DNA of 42,293 nucleotides from positions 1 through 42,293 of the forward strand of contig JAQAJJ010000046.1 of assembly GCA_028278675.1 (NCBI GenBank). The letters are read 5' to 3'. Under the pieces are notes generated by a model. It was not told where the DNA came from, ran no database searches, and worked only from the letters and a program-made list of their open reading frames with translations. Positions 1 through 7,034 of the stretch are shown here, one piece after another; the first letter of the stretch is position 1; each line of letters opens with the position of its first letter. This DNA is from Candidatus Azophilus lithoversatilis (GTDB lineage: Bacteria > Pseudomonadota > Gammaproteobacteria > Pseudomonadales > Azotimanducaceae). The position numbers and the translations under genes were made by a program.

Positions 1-744
1 CGCCAGCGCCAGCACACGGCCCCCGGTTTCGTCTTCGTAGCGCTGCATCCAGCGCCACAGCGCCTCGGGATGGATGCTTTCCGTTGCGGTGAACGGGAAA
101 AGCTGCCGCGCCAGGTGCGCATCGTCTCGATACAGCACGTTGCGGTGCAGCTTGTCGCCGCTGATGGTCGGTGTCCACTCATAGCCGATCAGGGCCGTGA
201 ACACCCCGGGATCATTGAACCGATCGGCCGTCTCGACATATTGCTGCCAAGTGGTTTGCATCACCGCCGGGTTCAGCAGCGGGCTCGGGCCGCCTTCCAG
301 CAGGATGCGCGAAACGTATTCCATCGCCAATGTAAATCCCTCCGCCCCCTTGTTGAACTCGTCGTGCATCGCCCGCAGAATGGGATCGTCGAGCAGTTCG
401 GGATTTCCCCGGATCAACTGGTCAACCACCCCGAGCGCATCGGAGTGATCGGTCACAACCAGGAAGTCCAGCGGCCGCGACAGCTTCGCCGGTTGACCGC
501 CCGTCGCCGTTACCGTCTCGCCCCGCGCGAACCGGTAGGCGTCCTCCACATCCAGCGTTACGCCGGCAGTGCGCGCATCGAGCGAGTTGGTGGTGTGCAG
601 GTGCGTATCGCCCCACAGCACCCGGGTCGGATAGATTGCATCCGCATAGGGTGAATACGCCGTTTCAGCGCTCGACGCCGCGGGGAGACCGGACCAGACG
701 AATGGCCAAGTCAGAAAAAAGAATTTCCGGGCTACAGACAACAT
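1..744 (-). CDS. DUF3604 family exported protein, C-terminus cut by window edge
   Basis: The open frame runs off the left edge; 248 residues are visible. It starts with an ATG (742-744) preceded by AAGGAA and a typical signal peptide (basic RK, then a hydrophobic stretch FFFLTWPFVW, then Ala/Ser-rich to about residue 27). Residues 43-50 read LWGDTHLH and residues 92-102 LDFLVVTDHSD, the paired His/Asp motifs that open DUF3604 proteins and resemble PHP-type metal hydrolases. Later ALIGYEWTP and a stretch ending in FPFTATESIHPEALW also fit DUF3604. The biochemical role of this family is not known to me; location is probably periplasmic. The first 13 bases overlap the 3' end of the hipA-like frame upstream, so the two may be translationally coupled. 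The family call is firm; function is open. Confidence 0.85.
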   Translation of the reverse strand, partial: MLSVARKFFFLTWPFVWSGLPAASSAETAYSPYADAIYPTRVLWGDTHLHTTNSLDARTAGVTLDVEDAYRFARGETVTATGGQPAKLSRPLDFLVVTDHSDALGVVDQLIRGNPELLDDPILRAMHDEFNKGAEGFTLAMEYVSRILLEGGPSPLLNPAVMQTTWQQYVETADRFNDPGVFTALIGYEWTPTISGDKLHRNVLYRDDAHLARQLFPFTATESIHPEALWRWMQRYEDETGGRVLALA

Positions 745-1822
745 TTCGATTCCTTGCTCTTGCGCAGATACCCCAGGGCCATTCTATGCGGGAACGTGAT
801 CATTTGTTTGGAACGGAAGATCTCGATGGTTTCAATGACCGGCTCCAGGATGGCGGCCGAAGTAACGCCCATTGCGTCTGCCAAGCGGCTGAAGTCGTCC
901 AGGGTCAGGGCGTCCCAACGTTTCGCCTTACCCAGCCGCAACCCCATCGTTGGATCGCTTTGGTGGGCAACGGTGGAGAGCATGTCGTAAGCGGGGGAAA
1001 GTTCCGGGTTGATGCCGTCACGGTAGATCAGCGACCAGTTTTTCAGGTGCATGTCGGCATTGCCGATCAAGGCGCTGAATATGAGCCTGCGGGCGAACTG
1101 ATCGACCGCCCGGTCGTCGGCGTAGACAGCGAGTATGCGACCGATGTTGGCGTAGCTGCCTCGCCGATACTTCTTTTCGGGATGCTGATTGAAGACCTGA
1201 GCGAAGTCCTCAGTGTGAATCCTGATGCCGCGGTCACGGTCGAACCGGCGGATTGCCAAAGCGCTTGCGTCAGCCAGGGGTGAGTCTGTGGAAACCTCCG
1301 GGACGCTCTGTATGTCCCGCATCCGGACCAGCCGAACCTCGAGAGTCTCGATGCCGACGGAGGCGGCAATCCACATCATCGAATACTCGTTCTCGGGCAC
1401 GCCCGGGTAGTGTGCGTAGGGTAACTTGATGATCCAGTCGCCACGGCCCCGGGGGCCGGGATCCTGAGTCCGCCTTTGGCTTCCATCACCGCCGAAAATT
1501 TCATCTGCACGCCCGTGAGTGAGAAGCGGAGCACGGAGGAGTCGATTGACCCACCGCCCTGAACGGCTTCTCTGTCGCCGCCCCAATCCCGCGCAGGGAT
1601 GAGTCGCACCGCCCCCGGAAGATCGCCGCCGGTCAAGTACAGCAAGGGGTGGTCGCGCGTCTCGTTGACGTCAGCGAGGCCGGCCAGATAGACGCGGAGA
1701 TGGCCTTCCGGGAGCTGATTCGCGAAATACGCGGGTGCTTTTCGCGTCGTAACCGGCTGATCTTCGACGATGCCACCCAAGTCGTCCAGGAAGGAGAGTC
1801 CAAGAGTTGGACGGTCAGGCAT
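732..1822 (-). pseudogene. HipA-family kinase toxin gene, frameshifted and probably N-terminally truncated
   Basis: Two overlapping frames together make one HipA. The first (from ATG 1822) carries the HipA N-terminal subdomain (FANQLPEGHLRVYLAG, LRFSLTGVQMKFSA, GGLRIPAPG). The second carries the kinase part (GDWIIKLPYAHYPGVPENEY, then FDRDRG, LIGNADMHLKNWSLIY with the catalytic Asp, and SPAYDM with the metal-binding Asp). The switch lies near 1455 in a C/G run: adding one G makes the whole span 1,092 nt, exactly 364 codons. Homology seems to continue in frame upstream of ATG 1822 (FDSNYIH) until a stop near 1890, so about 40 N-terminal residues are missing. Intact HipA phosphorylates a translation factor or tRNA synthetase and is held by HipB. 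No HipB-like gene is visible. A sequencing indel could explain the frameshift but not the lost N-terminus. Confidence 0.8.
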
Positions 1823-1911
1823 GTGGATGTAGTTGGAATCGAAGTAGCTGCAGTTGCCCCAATCCTTGCCCCCATGTTTCCCCGGCTGTCGATAGGCTTA
1901 CCGGGAGTCCA

Positions 1912-1946
1912 CTGGATTACTGGGATTGCTGGGATCACTAGGATCA
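1912..1946. repeat. Short tandem 9-bp repeat beside hipA remnant
   Basis: Four head-to-tail copies: CTGGATTA, CTGGGATTG, CTGGGATCA, CTAGGATCA. It lies where the N-terminal coding part of the hipA-like gene should be, between that gene and the NYN remnant. Slippage in this array may have contributed to loss of the hipA 5' end; that is inference. Confidence 0.75.
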
Positions 1947-2062
1947 CAACGTTATGAATTACAAGAATAATCTGAAACGAATGCATGCCTTGAGTTGAGG
2001 GGCGCAACCCTTGTCTTCTTGCCTGAAGTTGGACATTCGAGACGCTTCCATTCCGATCTGGC

Positions 2063-2548
2063 ATGTATGAGTCGCGCGACACCGGTCAGGCGGCGGAAAT
2101 CGAAAACATGCCTTCCATGGCCGTTGGCATGCGATGCAATTTACGGTCGCCTCTTCGGCGCCTTCATAATCCCAAGATCGACAACCTCCTAGGAACCGAG
2201 AAAGGGGTGGACACCCAATTGGCCACCGATATGATCACGCTGTCTGACACCTACGACGTTGCGGTAGTTGTTTCGGGAGACGCTGACTACATAACTCCAG
2301 TCTCAGCAGCCAATATCTTGGGTATACTGGTGTACAGCGTTTCGTTTCTGACGGACAACGGAAGGAAGCGACCAGGTGGTGCGTGGCGGTTGGGGCGATG
2401 CGTTGATGGCCAAATCGAAGTACCTTTCGAACGGACCCAAGAGCTTTTGGGGGTTGAGGAAATTGGCGTCCAGCGAGGCAACGCCTCAATAATGCAAGAA
2501 GCTGTTCGTCAGCCAAGAATATGGTTCAATTGCTGGCCACTTCCATGA
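2063..2548 (+). pseudogene. NYN-domain (LabA/DUF88-like) protein remnant
   Basis: Only the middle of this 161-codon frame looks like a real protein: KGVDTQLATDMITLSDTY, then DVAVVVSGDADYITPVSAA, and YSVSFL. This is the second half of a NYN domain (PIN-like nuclease fold), with the acidic residues of VSGDADY in the expected place. The first 40 or so residues match nothing I recognise and lack the N-terminal Asp motif of the fold, and the tail is frame-doubtful. The frame ends inside the 87-bp repeat, at the ATGA of its first codons. I read it as a decayed gene with a lost 5' half, not a working nuclease. The ATG at 2063 is only the first available start, so boundaries are approximate. Confidence 0.5.
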
Positions 2549-2627
2549 AACAAATGGAGACAGCCCAGCGACTGGCCGGTTGTTCCTTCGGCGTCGGCGG
2601 CGTGCCGTTCTGGGGCAAGCTAAGGGC
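2541..2627 (+). repeat. 87-bp dispersed repeat, copy A
   Basis: One full unit, from TTCCATGAAACAAATGG to CAAGCTAAGGGC. It matches the units at 15404-15648 (other strand) and 30927-31099 almost throughout and the diverged copy at 19356-19434. Internal features are TTGTTCC at 2580-2586 and the GC-rich core CGGCGTGCCG, an imperfect hairpin. It separates the NYN remnant from the rfb genes. In this orientation it is open for 29 codons, as are the other full copies. Confidence 0.9.
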
Positions 2628-2691
2628 AACTATCCCCAAACGCCGTCTCGCTAGTGGTCGGCCATAGCGTGAGCAGCGGATAGGCGGCACC

Positions 2692-3726
2692 ATGAAGATC
2701 ATTGTCACCGGCGGTGCCGGTTTCATCGGTTCGGCCTTGGTGCGCCATCTGGTTTGGGTGCGAGGCGATGAAGTGCTCACCATCGACAAGCTCACCTACG
2801 CCGGCAACCGGGACAATCTCGCAGCCGTGGCCGAGTGCGCCAATCATCGCCTTGACGTGGTTGACGTTTGCGACGCTGAGCGGCTGCGTTCGCTGTTCTT
2901 CGACTTTGGCCCAGACGCCGTCATGCATTTGGCGGCGGAGTCCCATGTGGACCGCTCGATCGACGGGCCGGCCGACTTCATCCGCACCAACATCCTTGGC
3001 ACCTGTGCGCTGTTGGAGACCGTCAAGGCCTACAACGCTGAGCGGGCCGCAGACAAGGCCTGCCGTTTTCTTCACGTTTCCACCGACGAGGTTTACGGCA
3101 CGCTGGGCGCCGAAGGCGCATTCACGGAGGCCAGCCCTTACCGCCCAAACTCCCCCTATTCAGCCTCCAAGGCAGCCTCCGACCACTTGGTTCGAGCATG
3201 GCGGGCCACCTATGGCCTGCCGGTCATGCTTACCAACTGCTCCAACAACTACGGGCCGTACCAGTTTCCGGAAAAACTCATTCCGGTCATCATCCTGGCT
3301 GCTCTGCGCGGTGCGCCGGTGCCGCTCTACGGCGACGGCCAGCAGGTTCGGGATTGGCTCTACGTTGATGATCACGTGGCGGGCTTGGTGGCGGTGCTCG
3401 AAAACGGCGCCTTGGGCCGCACCTACAACATTGGCGGCGGTTGCGAAAAGACCAATCTCGAAGTGGTCACCGAGGTTCTGACGGCGGTGGCCGAACAAAC
3501 CGGCGCAGACCGCGATGAGATGCTCAAACTGATCGAATTCGTCAAGGACCGTCCGGGTCACGATCGCCGTTACGCCATCGACGGCACCCGCATTCGCCGC
3601 GAACTCGGTTGGCGGCCGCAAACCAGCTTCGCGGATGGCATTGGCCAAACCGTCGCTTGGTATCTCGACAACAAGGAATGGTGGGCGAGCGCGGCGCCCG
3701 AGGAGAGTGATCATGGAGGTCCATGA
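2692..3726 (+). CDS. rfbB: dTDP-glucose 4,6-dehydratase
   Basis: Converts dTDP-glucose to dTDP-4-keto-6-deoxyglucose, the second step of dTDP-L-rhamnose synthesis for surface polysaccharide; cytoplasmic, NAD-dependent extended SDR. The 344-residue protein has the Rossmann motif GGAGFIGS (7-14), the active-site STDEVYG (130-136, with the Thr-Asp-Glu triad typical of RmlB) and YSASK (156-160). Length and motifs are normal for the family. The ATG at 2692 follows GGCGGCACC, and no upstream in-frame homology is left out. Its 3' end overlaps rfbC by 14 bp, and rfbD follows directly, so the three form an operon. rfbA, which makes dTDP-glucose, is not in the window and must lie elsewhere if the pathway is complete. 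Confidence 0.96.
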   Translation: MKIIVTGGAGFIGSALVRHLVWVRGDEVLTIDKLTYAGNRDNLAAVAECANHRLDVVDVCDAERLRSLFFDFGPDAVMHLAAESHVDRSIDGPADFIRTNILGTCALLETVKAYNAERAADKACRFLHVSTDEVYGTLGAEGAFTEASPYRPNSPYSASKAASDHLVRAWRATYGLPVMLTNCSNNYGPYQFPEKLIPVIILAALRGAPVPLYGDGQQVRDWLYVDDHVAGLVAVLENGALGRTYNIGGGCEKTNLEVVTEVLTAVAEQTGADRDEMLKLIEFVKDRPGHDRRYAIDGTRIRRELGWRPQTSFADGIGQTVAWYLDNKEWWASAAPEESDHGGP

Positions 3727-4252
3727 AACCGAGTTGTCCGGTGTGCTCATCATCGAACCCGACGTGCATAGCGACGAACGCGGTTTCTTCATGGAACGCC
3801 ACCACCGCCGCCGCTACGCCGAGTTGCCTGGGCTCGACCTGGACTTCGTGCAGGACAACCACTCCCACTCCCGGCGTGGCGTGCTGCGCGGCCTGCATTT
3901 TCAGCAGCGCCATCCCCAAGGCAAGCTGGTGAGCGTCATCAGCGGCGCCGTATGGGATGTGGCGGCGGACATCGACCCTGCCTCTCCGACTTTTCGGCAG
4001 TGGGTGGGGGTCGAGCTGAACGCCGCCAATCACCGGCAACTGTACATCCCGCCGGGCTTCGCCCATGGCTTTTGCGTGTTCTCGGCTTCGGCGGACCTTG
4101 TTTACAAGTGCACGGACTTCCATCGTCCCGAGGACGAGGCGGGGGTGATCTGGAACGATGCCGAACTGGCCATCGAATGGCCGATTTCGGACCCCATCCT
4201 GTCCCCCCGTGATGCGGGCAACCCCAGCCTGCGCGACTATCTGCTGGGCTGA
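3713..4252 (+). CDS. rfbC: dTDP-4-dehydrorhamnose 3,5-epimerase
   Basis: Epimerises C3 and C5 of dTDP-4-keto-6-deoxyglucose, third step of dTDP-L-rhamnose synthesis. The protein has 179 residues, normal for RmlC, a cupin-fold homodimer. Visible motifs are the opening ERGFFME, LRGLHFQ with catalytic His62, PPGFAHGF, and Tyr131 in LVYKCTDF. I chose the ATG at 3713 (MEVHETEL) over an earlier in-frame ATG at 3635, because the homology begins there and the 26 extra residues would be read from the rfbB coding sequence. It overlaps the end of rfbB by 14 bp, which suggests translational coupling. Confidence 0.95.
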   Translation: MEVHETELSGVLIIEPDVHSDERGFFMERHHRRRYAELPGLDLDFVQDNHSHSRRGVLRGLHFQQRHPQGKLVSVISGAVWDVAADIDPASPTFRQWVGVELNAANHRQLYIPPGFAHGFCVFSASADLVYKCTDFHRPEDEAGVIWNDAELAIEWPISDPILSPRDAGNPSLRDYLLG

Positions 4253-4255
4253 GTC

Positions 4256-5185
4256 CTGTTTAAGCGCGTTCTTCTCACCGGCGGCAGCGGCCAAGTGGGC
4301 ACTGCCGTCCGAGCGCTGGTGCCGCCGGCGGTGTCGGTTCATGCGCCCTCGTCGGCGCAACTTGATGTCGGGGATGGCCGCAGCGTGGCTGCCGCCTTTG
4401 CTGAATTTCGCCCAGATGCCGTGATCAACGCCGCCGCCTACACCCAAGTGGATCAGGCGGAGGACGAAACGGACGCGGCGTATGCCGTCAACGCCCAAGG
4501 TGCGCGCCAAATCGCTTTGGCCTGCGCCGCCAGCCGGTGCCCGTTACTGCACCTGTCCACGGATTACGTCTTCGACGGTTTGAAGCCCAAGCCCTATGAG
4601 GAATCCGATTCCCCGGCGCCGATCAACGCCTACGGCCGCAGCAAGCTGGCAGGTGAACAGGCGGTGGCGGAAGTCCTCGACGCCCACCTCATACTGCGCC
4701 TTTCCTGGGTGTTCAGCGCCACGGGCGCCAATTTCGTCAAGACCATGCTGAACTTGGTTGACCTCGATGAAATCAGGGTGGTCAATGACCAGCGAGGCGC
4801 GCCCACCGCCGCCCGCAGCATCGCCGCCGTCCTATGGGGCATCCTGGAGCGCATGGCCACCGCGCCGCGTTTTGGCCTCTATCACCTTGCCTCCAAACCC
4901 CCAACCACCTGGCATGGCTTTGCCGCCGCCATCTTTGCCGGATTGGGCGAGCGGGAAAGACGAGGCGCGCTGCCCAAACTCATCCCCATCCCCACGACGG
5001 ACTACCCAACCCGCGCCGCCCGCCCGCAAAACTCTTTGCTCAACGGCGCCCGCCTGCAACGCCACTACGGCATCGGCCCCATGGACTGGCGCGGGGAACT
5101 GGCGAAGGTGCTTGCGGCCTTGGCGCCCAAGGTCGTTCCGGGATCGCCCGGCCGAGCCGGCGAACCGGGCGCAGGGGAGCGCTGA
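4256..5185 (+). CDS. rfbD: dTDP-4-dehydrorhamnose reductase, non-ATG start
   Basis: Reduces dTDP-4-keto-L-rhamnose to dTDP-L-rhamnose, last step of the pathway. Motifs are the NAD(P) loop TGGSGQVG near residues 8-15, STDYVFDG at 101-108 and YGRSK (Tyr126, Lys130). A GTG at 4295 would cut into the nucleotide-binding loop, so the start must be upstream. Between the rfbC stop (4250-4252) and the loop there is no ATG, GTG or TTG; CTG at 4256 gives MFKRVLLTGG, as expected for RmlD. So either CTG is used, presumably by coupling to rfbC only 3 bp away, or the ATG has been lost. Final length is about 309 residues, with a short Gly/Pro-rich C-terminal tail beyond the usual end. Confidence 0.9.
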   Translation: MFKRVLLTGGSGQVGTAVRALVPPAVSVHAPSSAQLDVGDGRSVAAAFAEFRPDAVINAAAYTQVDQAEDETDAAYAVNAQGARQIALACAASRCPLLHLSTDYVFDGLKPKPYEESDSPAPINAYGRSKLAGEQAVAEVLDAHLILRLSWVFSATGANFVKTMLNLVDLDEIRVVNDQRGAPTAARSIAAVLWGILERMATAPRFGLYHLASKPPTTWHGFAAAIFAGLGERERRGALPKLIPIPTTDYPTRAARPQNSLLNGARLQRHYGIGPMDWRGELAKVLAALAPKVVPGSPGRAGEPGAGER

Positions 5186-5188
5186 GGT

Positions 5189-5809
5189 TCAGCTTGCCTT
5201 TTCGGCCTCCACTTGGGCGACGCTAGGATGTTCCGCCATGCGGGCCATCACGGCCTTGATCTTGTCGCGGCCTTCGAGCAGGTCGCGGTTGAATATTTTC
5301 TGGGTGACGCCGCAGGCCAAGCCGAAGCTGAAATAGGTGTAGAAGTCCGCCAGGCTCAGTTCACTGCCCGCGGCGTAGGGCGCACCGATGAAGAGTCGAT
5401 CCAACGCCTTCATACCCTTGTCGAGGTCGGCCTCGGTGTTGGCCTTGGTTTCGTCGCTGACGGTCTGGCCGAAGAACGCTTCCCCCAGGCAGCGGCGGGC
5501 CACCAGTTCTACATCCAGCTTGATGTGGCAGGCTAGCTCAAGCACCTTGCCCGCCGCGAACGGATCGGCAGGGATCAAAACGGGTTCGGGCTGCAGCCGC
5601 TCAAGGTAGCCTGCAATGGCAAGAGTTTCGGACAGGTAATGGCCATCAACCCCAATGGCAGGCATGCGGCCCATGGGCGAGCGGGCCAAGTTGTCCTCCT
5701 TCTGGGTGGGTGGGGCCTTGACCTCTTCAAACGCCAAGCCCTTCTCGATCAGCAGGGACTTGGTTAGGCTGTAGTAGTTGCTCATTCTCAATCCGTAGAG
5801 CTGGATCAT
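5189..5809 (-). CDS. Glutathione S-transferase family protein
   Basis: A 206-residue protein with the two-domain GST layout. Residues 1-75 are the thioredoxin-like domain (MIQLYGLRMSNYYSLTK, then MGRMPAIGVDGHYLSETLAI, whose Pro and Ser-Glu-Thr form the glutathione site). The rest is the helical domain, with SLADFYTYFSF matching the conserved hydrophobic staple (S-x-A-D). The ATG at 5809 follows AGGGAGA. It converges on rfbD with 3 bp between the stops. The substrate cannot be told; GSTs of this kind act in detoxification or in isomerisation of catabolic intermediates. The link to the steroid genes downstream is only proximity. Confidence 0.85.
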   Translation of the reverse strand: MIQLYGLRMSNYYSLTKSLLIEKGLAFEEVKAPPTQKEDNLARSPMGRMPAIGVDGHYLSETLAIAGYLERLQPEPVLIPADPFAAGKVLELACHIKLDVELVARRCLGEAFFGQTVSDETKANTEADLDKGMKALDRLFIGAPYAAGSELSLADFYTYFSFGLACGVTQKIFNRDLLEGRDKIKAVMARMAEHPSVAQVEAEKAS

Positions 5810-5878
5810 GTTTTCTCCCTAGACTGGGTGGCGGAATTGGGGGTGGGTGCTGGTCTGGCCCGCGCAATGGGAACGGAA

Positions 5879-6751
5879 TCAAGCGGCCCTCACGGGCGCG
5901 ATGCGCTCGCCAAACTCACTGAGACGATCCAAGCCGCCGGGGCCGGCAAAGAAGAACGCGGGCACCATGATGCGACCGACGCCCAGCTGCGCCATCTGCT
6001 CGACGCCGCGAACGGGATCAGCCATTTGAGCACCGAATATGGCGTTGATCTCGATGCTGTCCGGATCCCGGCCTGCCTGTTCGGCGGCGTTGCGCACGCG
6101 GCCGATCAGGGCGCCGAGGCGTTCGGGGTCGCCTTCGCCAGGGAAGTACCCTTCGGCGATGCGTACGGCGCGCCGGATGGCGGCGCCCGTGTCGCCGCCC
6201 ACATGCACCGGGATGTTGCCGTTGACCGGCCGCGGGCTGCAGGTGGCCGGTGCGAAGTCCACGAATTCGCCGTGAAACTCCGCATGCGGCCCTGACCAGA
6301 GCGCCCGCATGGCGGCGATGTACTCATCGTTGCGCGCGCCGCGTCGCTCCCAGGGAATGCCAAGTGCCTCAAACTCCTCCTTCAACCAGCCGACGCCCAA
6401 GCCGAGCTCCACCCGGCCCCCTGAAAGCTGATCGAGGGTCGCCAACTCTTTGGCCAGCACGAGTGGATTGCGTTGCGGCACGATGAGAATGCACGTGCCC
6501 AGCCGCAGCGACGGCGCTGCGGCGGCGGCGAAGGCCAGCCAGATGAGCGGATCGGGGATCGGCGTGTCGGGCTCGGCGGGAATCTTGCCATCGGCGGTGT
6601 AGGGGTACTTGGAGGCGATCTCGTCCGGCAGGATGACGTGTTCGCCGCCCCACACGGATTCAAAGCCTGCGGTCTCGGCGCGGCGGCAAATCTCCAGCGC
6701 CGTGGCGCCGTCGATGCCAATGCTGCTGGCGAAGGCGAGTCCGACTTTCAT
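5879..6751 (-). CDS. LLM-class (luciferase-like) flavin-dependent oxidoreductase
   Basis: A 290-residue TIM-barrel protein of the bacterial luciferase / F420-dependent subgroup. It begins KVGLAFAS, has ESVWGGEHVILP, then LRLGTCILIVPQRNPLVLAK with ATLDQLSGGRVELGLGVGW, the most recognisable block of the family (about residues 105-125), and later PVHVGGDTGAAIRRAVRIAEGY. These point to F420 or FMN as cofactor and to hydride transfer or oxygenation of an unknown substrate. The ATG at 6751 has GGAGA in front. It is on the same strand as the GST gene, 69 bp upstream of it, so the two may share a transcript. The 283-bp gap on its 5' side is divergent with the TonB receptor and probably holds both promoters; I see no distinct operator there. 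Confidence 0.85.
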   Translation of the reverse strand: MKVGLAFASSIGIDGATALEICRRAETAGFESVWGGEHVILPDEIASKYPYTADGKIPAEPDTPIPDPLIWLAFAAAAAPSLRLGTCILIVPQRNPLVLAKELATLDQLSGGRVELGLGVGWLKEEFEALGIPWERRGARNDEYIAAMRALWSGPHAEFHGEFVDFAPATCSPRPVNGNIPVHVGGDTGAAIRRAVRIAEGYFPGEGDPERLGALIGRVRNAAEQAGRDPDSIEINAIFGAQMADPVRGVEQMAQLGVGRIMVPAFFFAGPGGLDRLSEFGERIAPVRAA

Positions 6752-7034
6752 GAGGTCTCCGATATCTGATTAAGGACGATCATGTTACCTTGACGGGACG
6801 GCTGTCGCGCACGGCATTGATGACTGACTCAGGTTCCCCGGGGAAGCGAACGCGGACGTTCCCGCCCTGCGCATAGTGCGGTGCGCTCAGACACTTCCAA
6901 ACACATTTCCTACTTCCATGCAGTGGGATGGTCAGGTACATTCGCGCATCAGTGGTGCGTTGCCGTGTGGGCTTGCCTCGCCCTGAAATCTGCGTCGGTC
7001 GCGCTCCGCCATCCATCTTGATCAGGAGAGAAAC

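Noticed and set aside
70-654. A 194-codon plus-strand frame at the left end.
   Set aside because: It is opposite the DUF3604 gene, whose minus-strand frame has clear motifs and a signal peptide.
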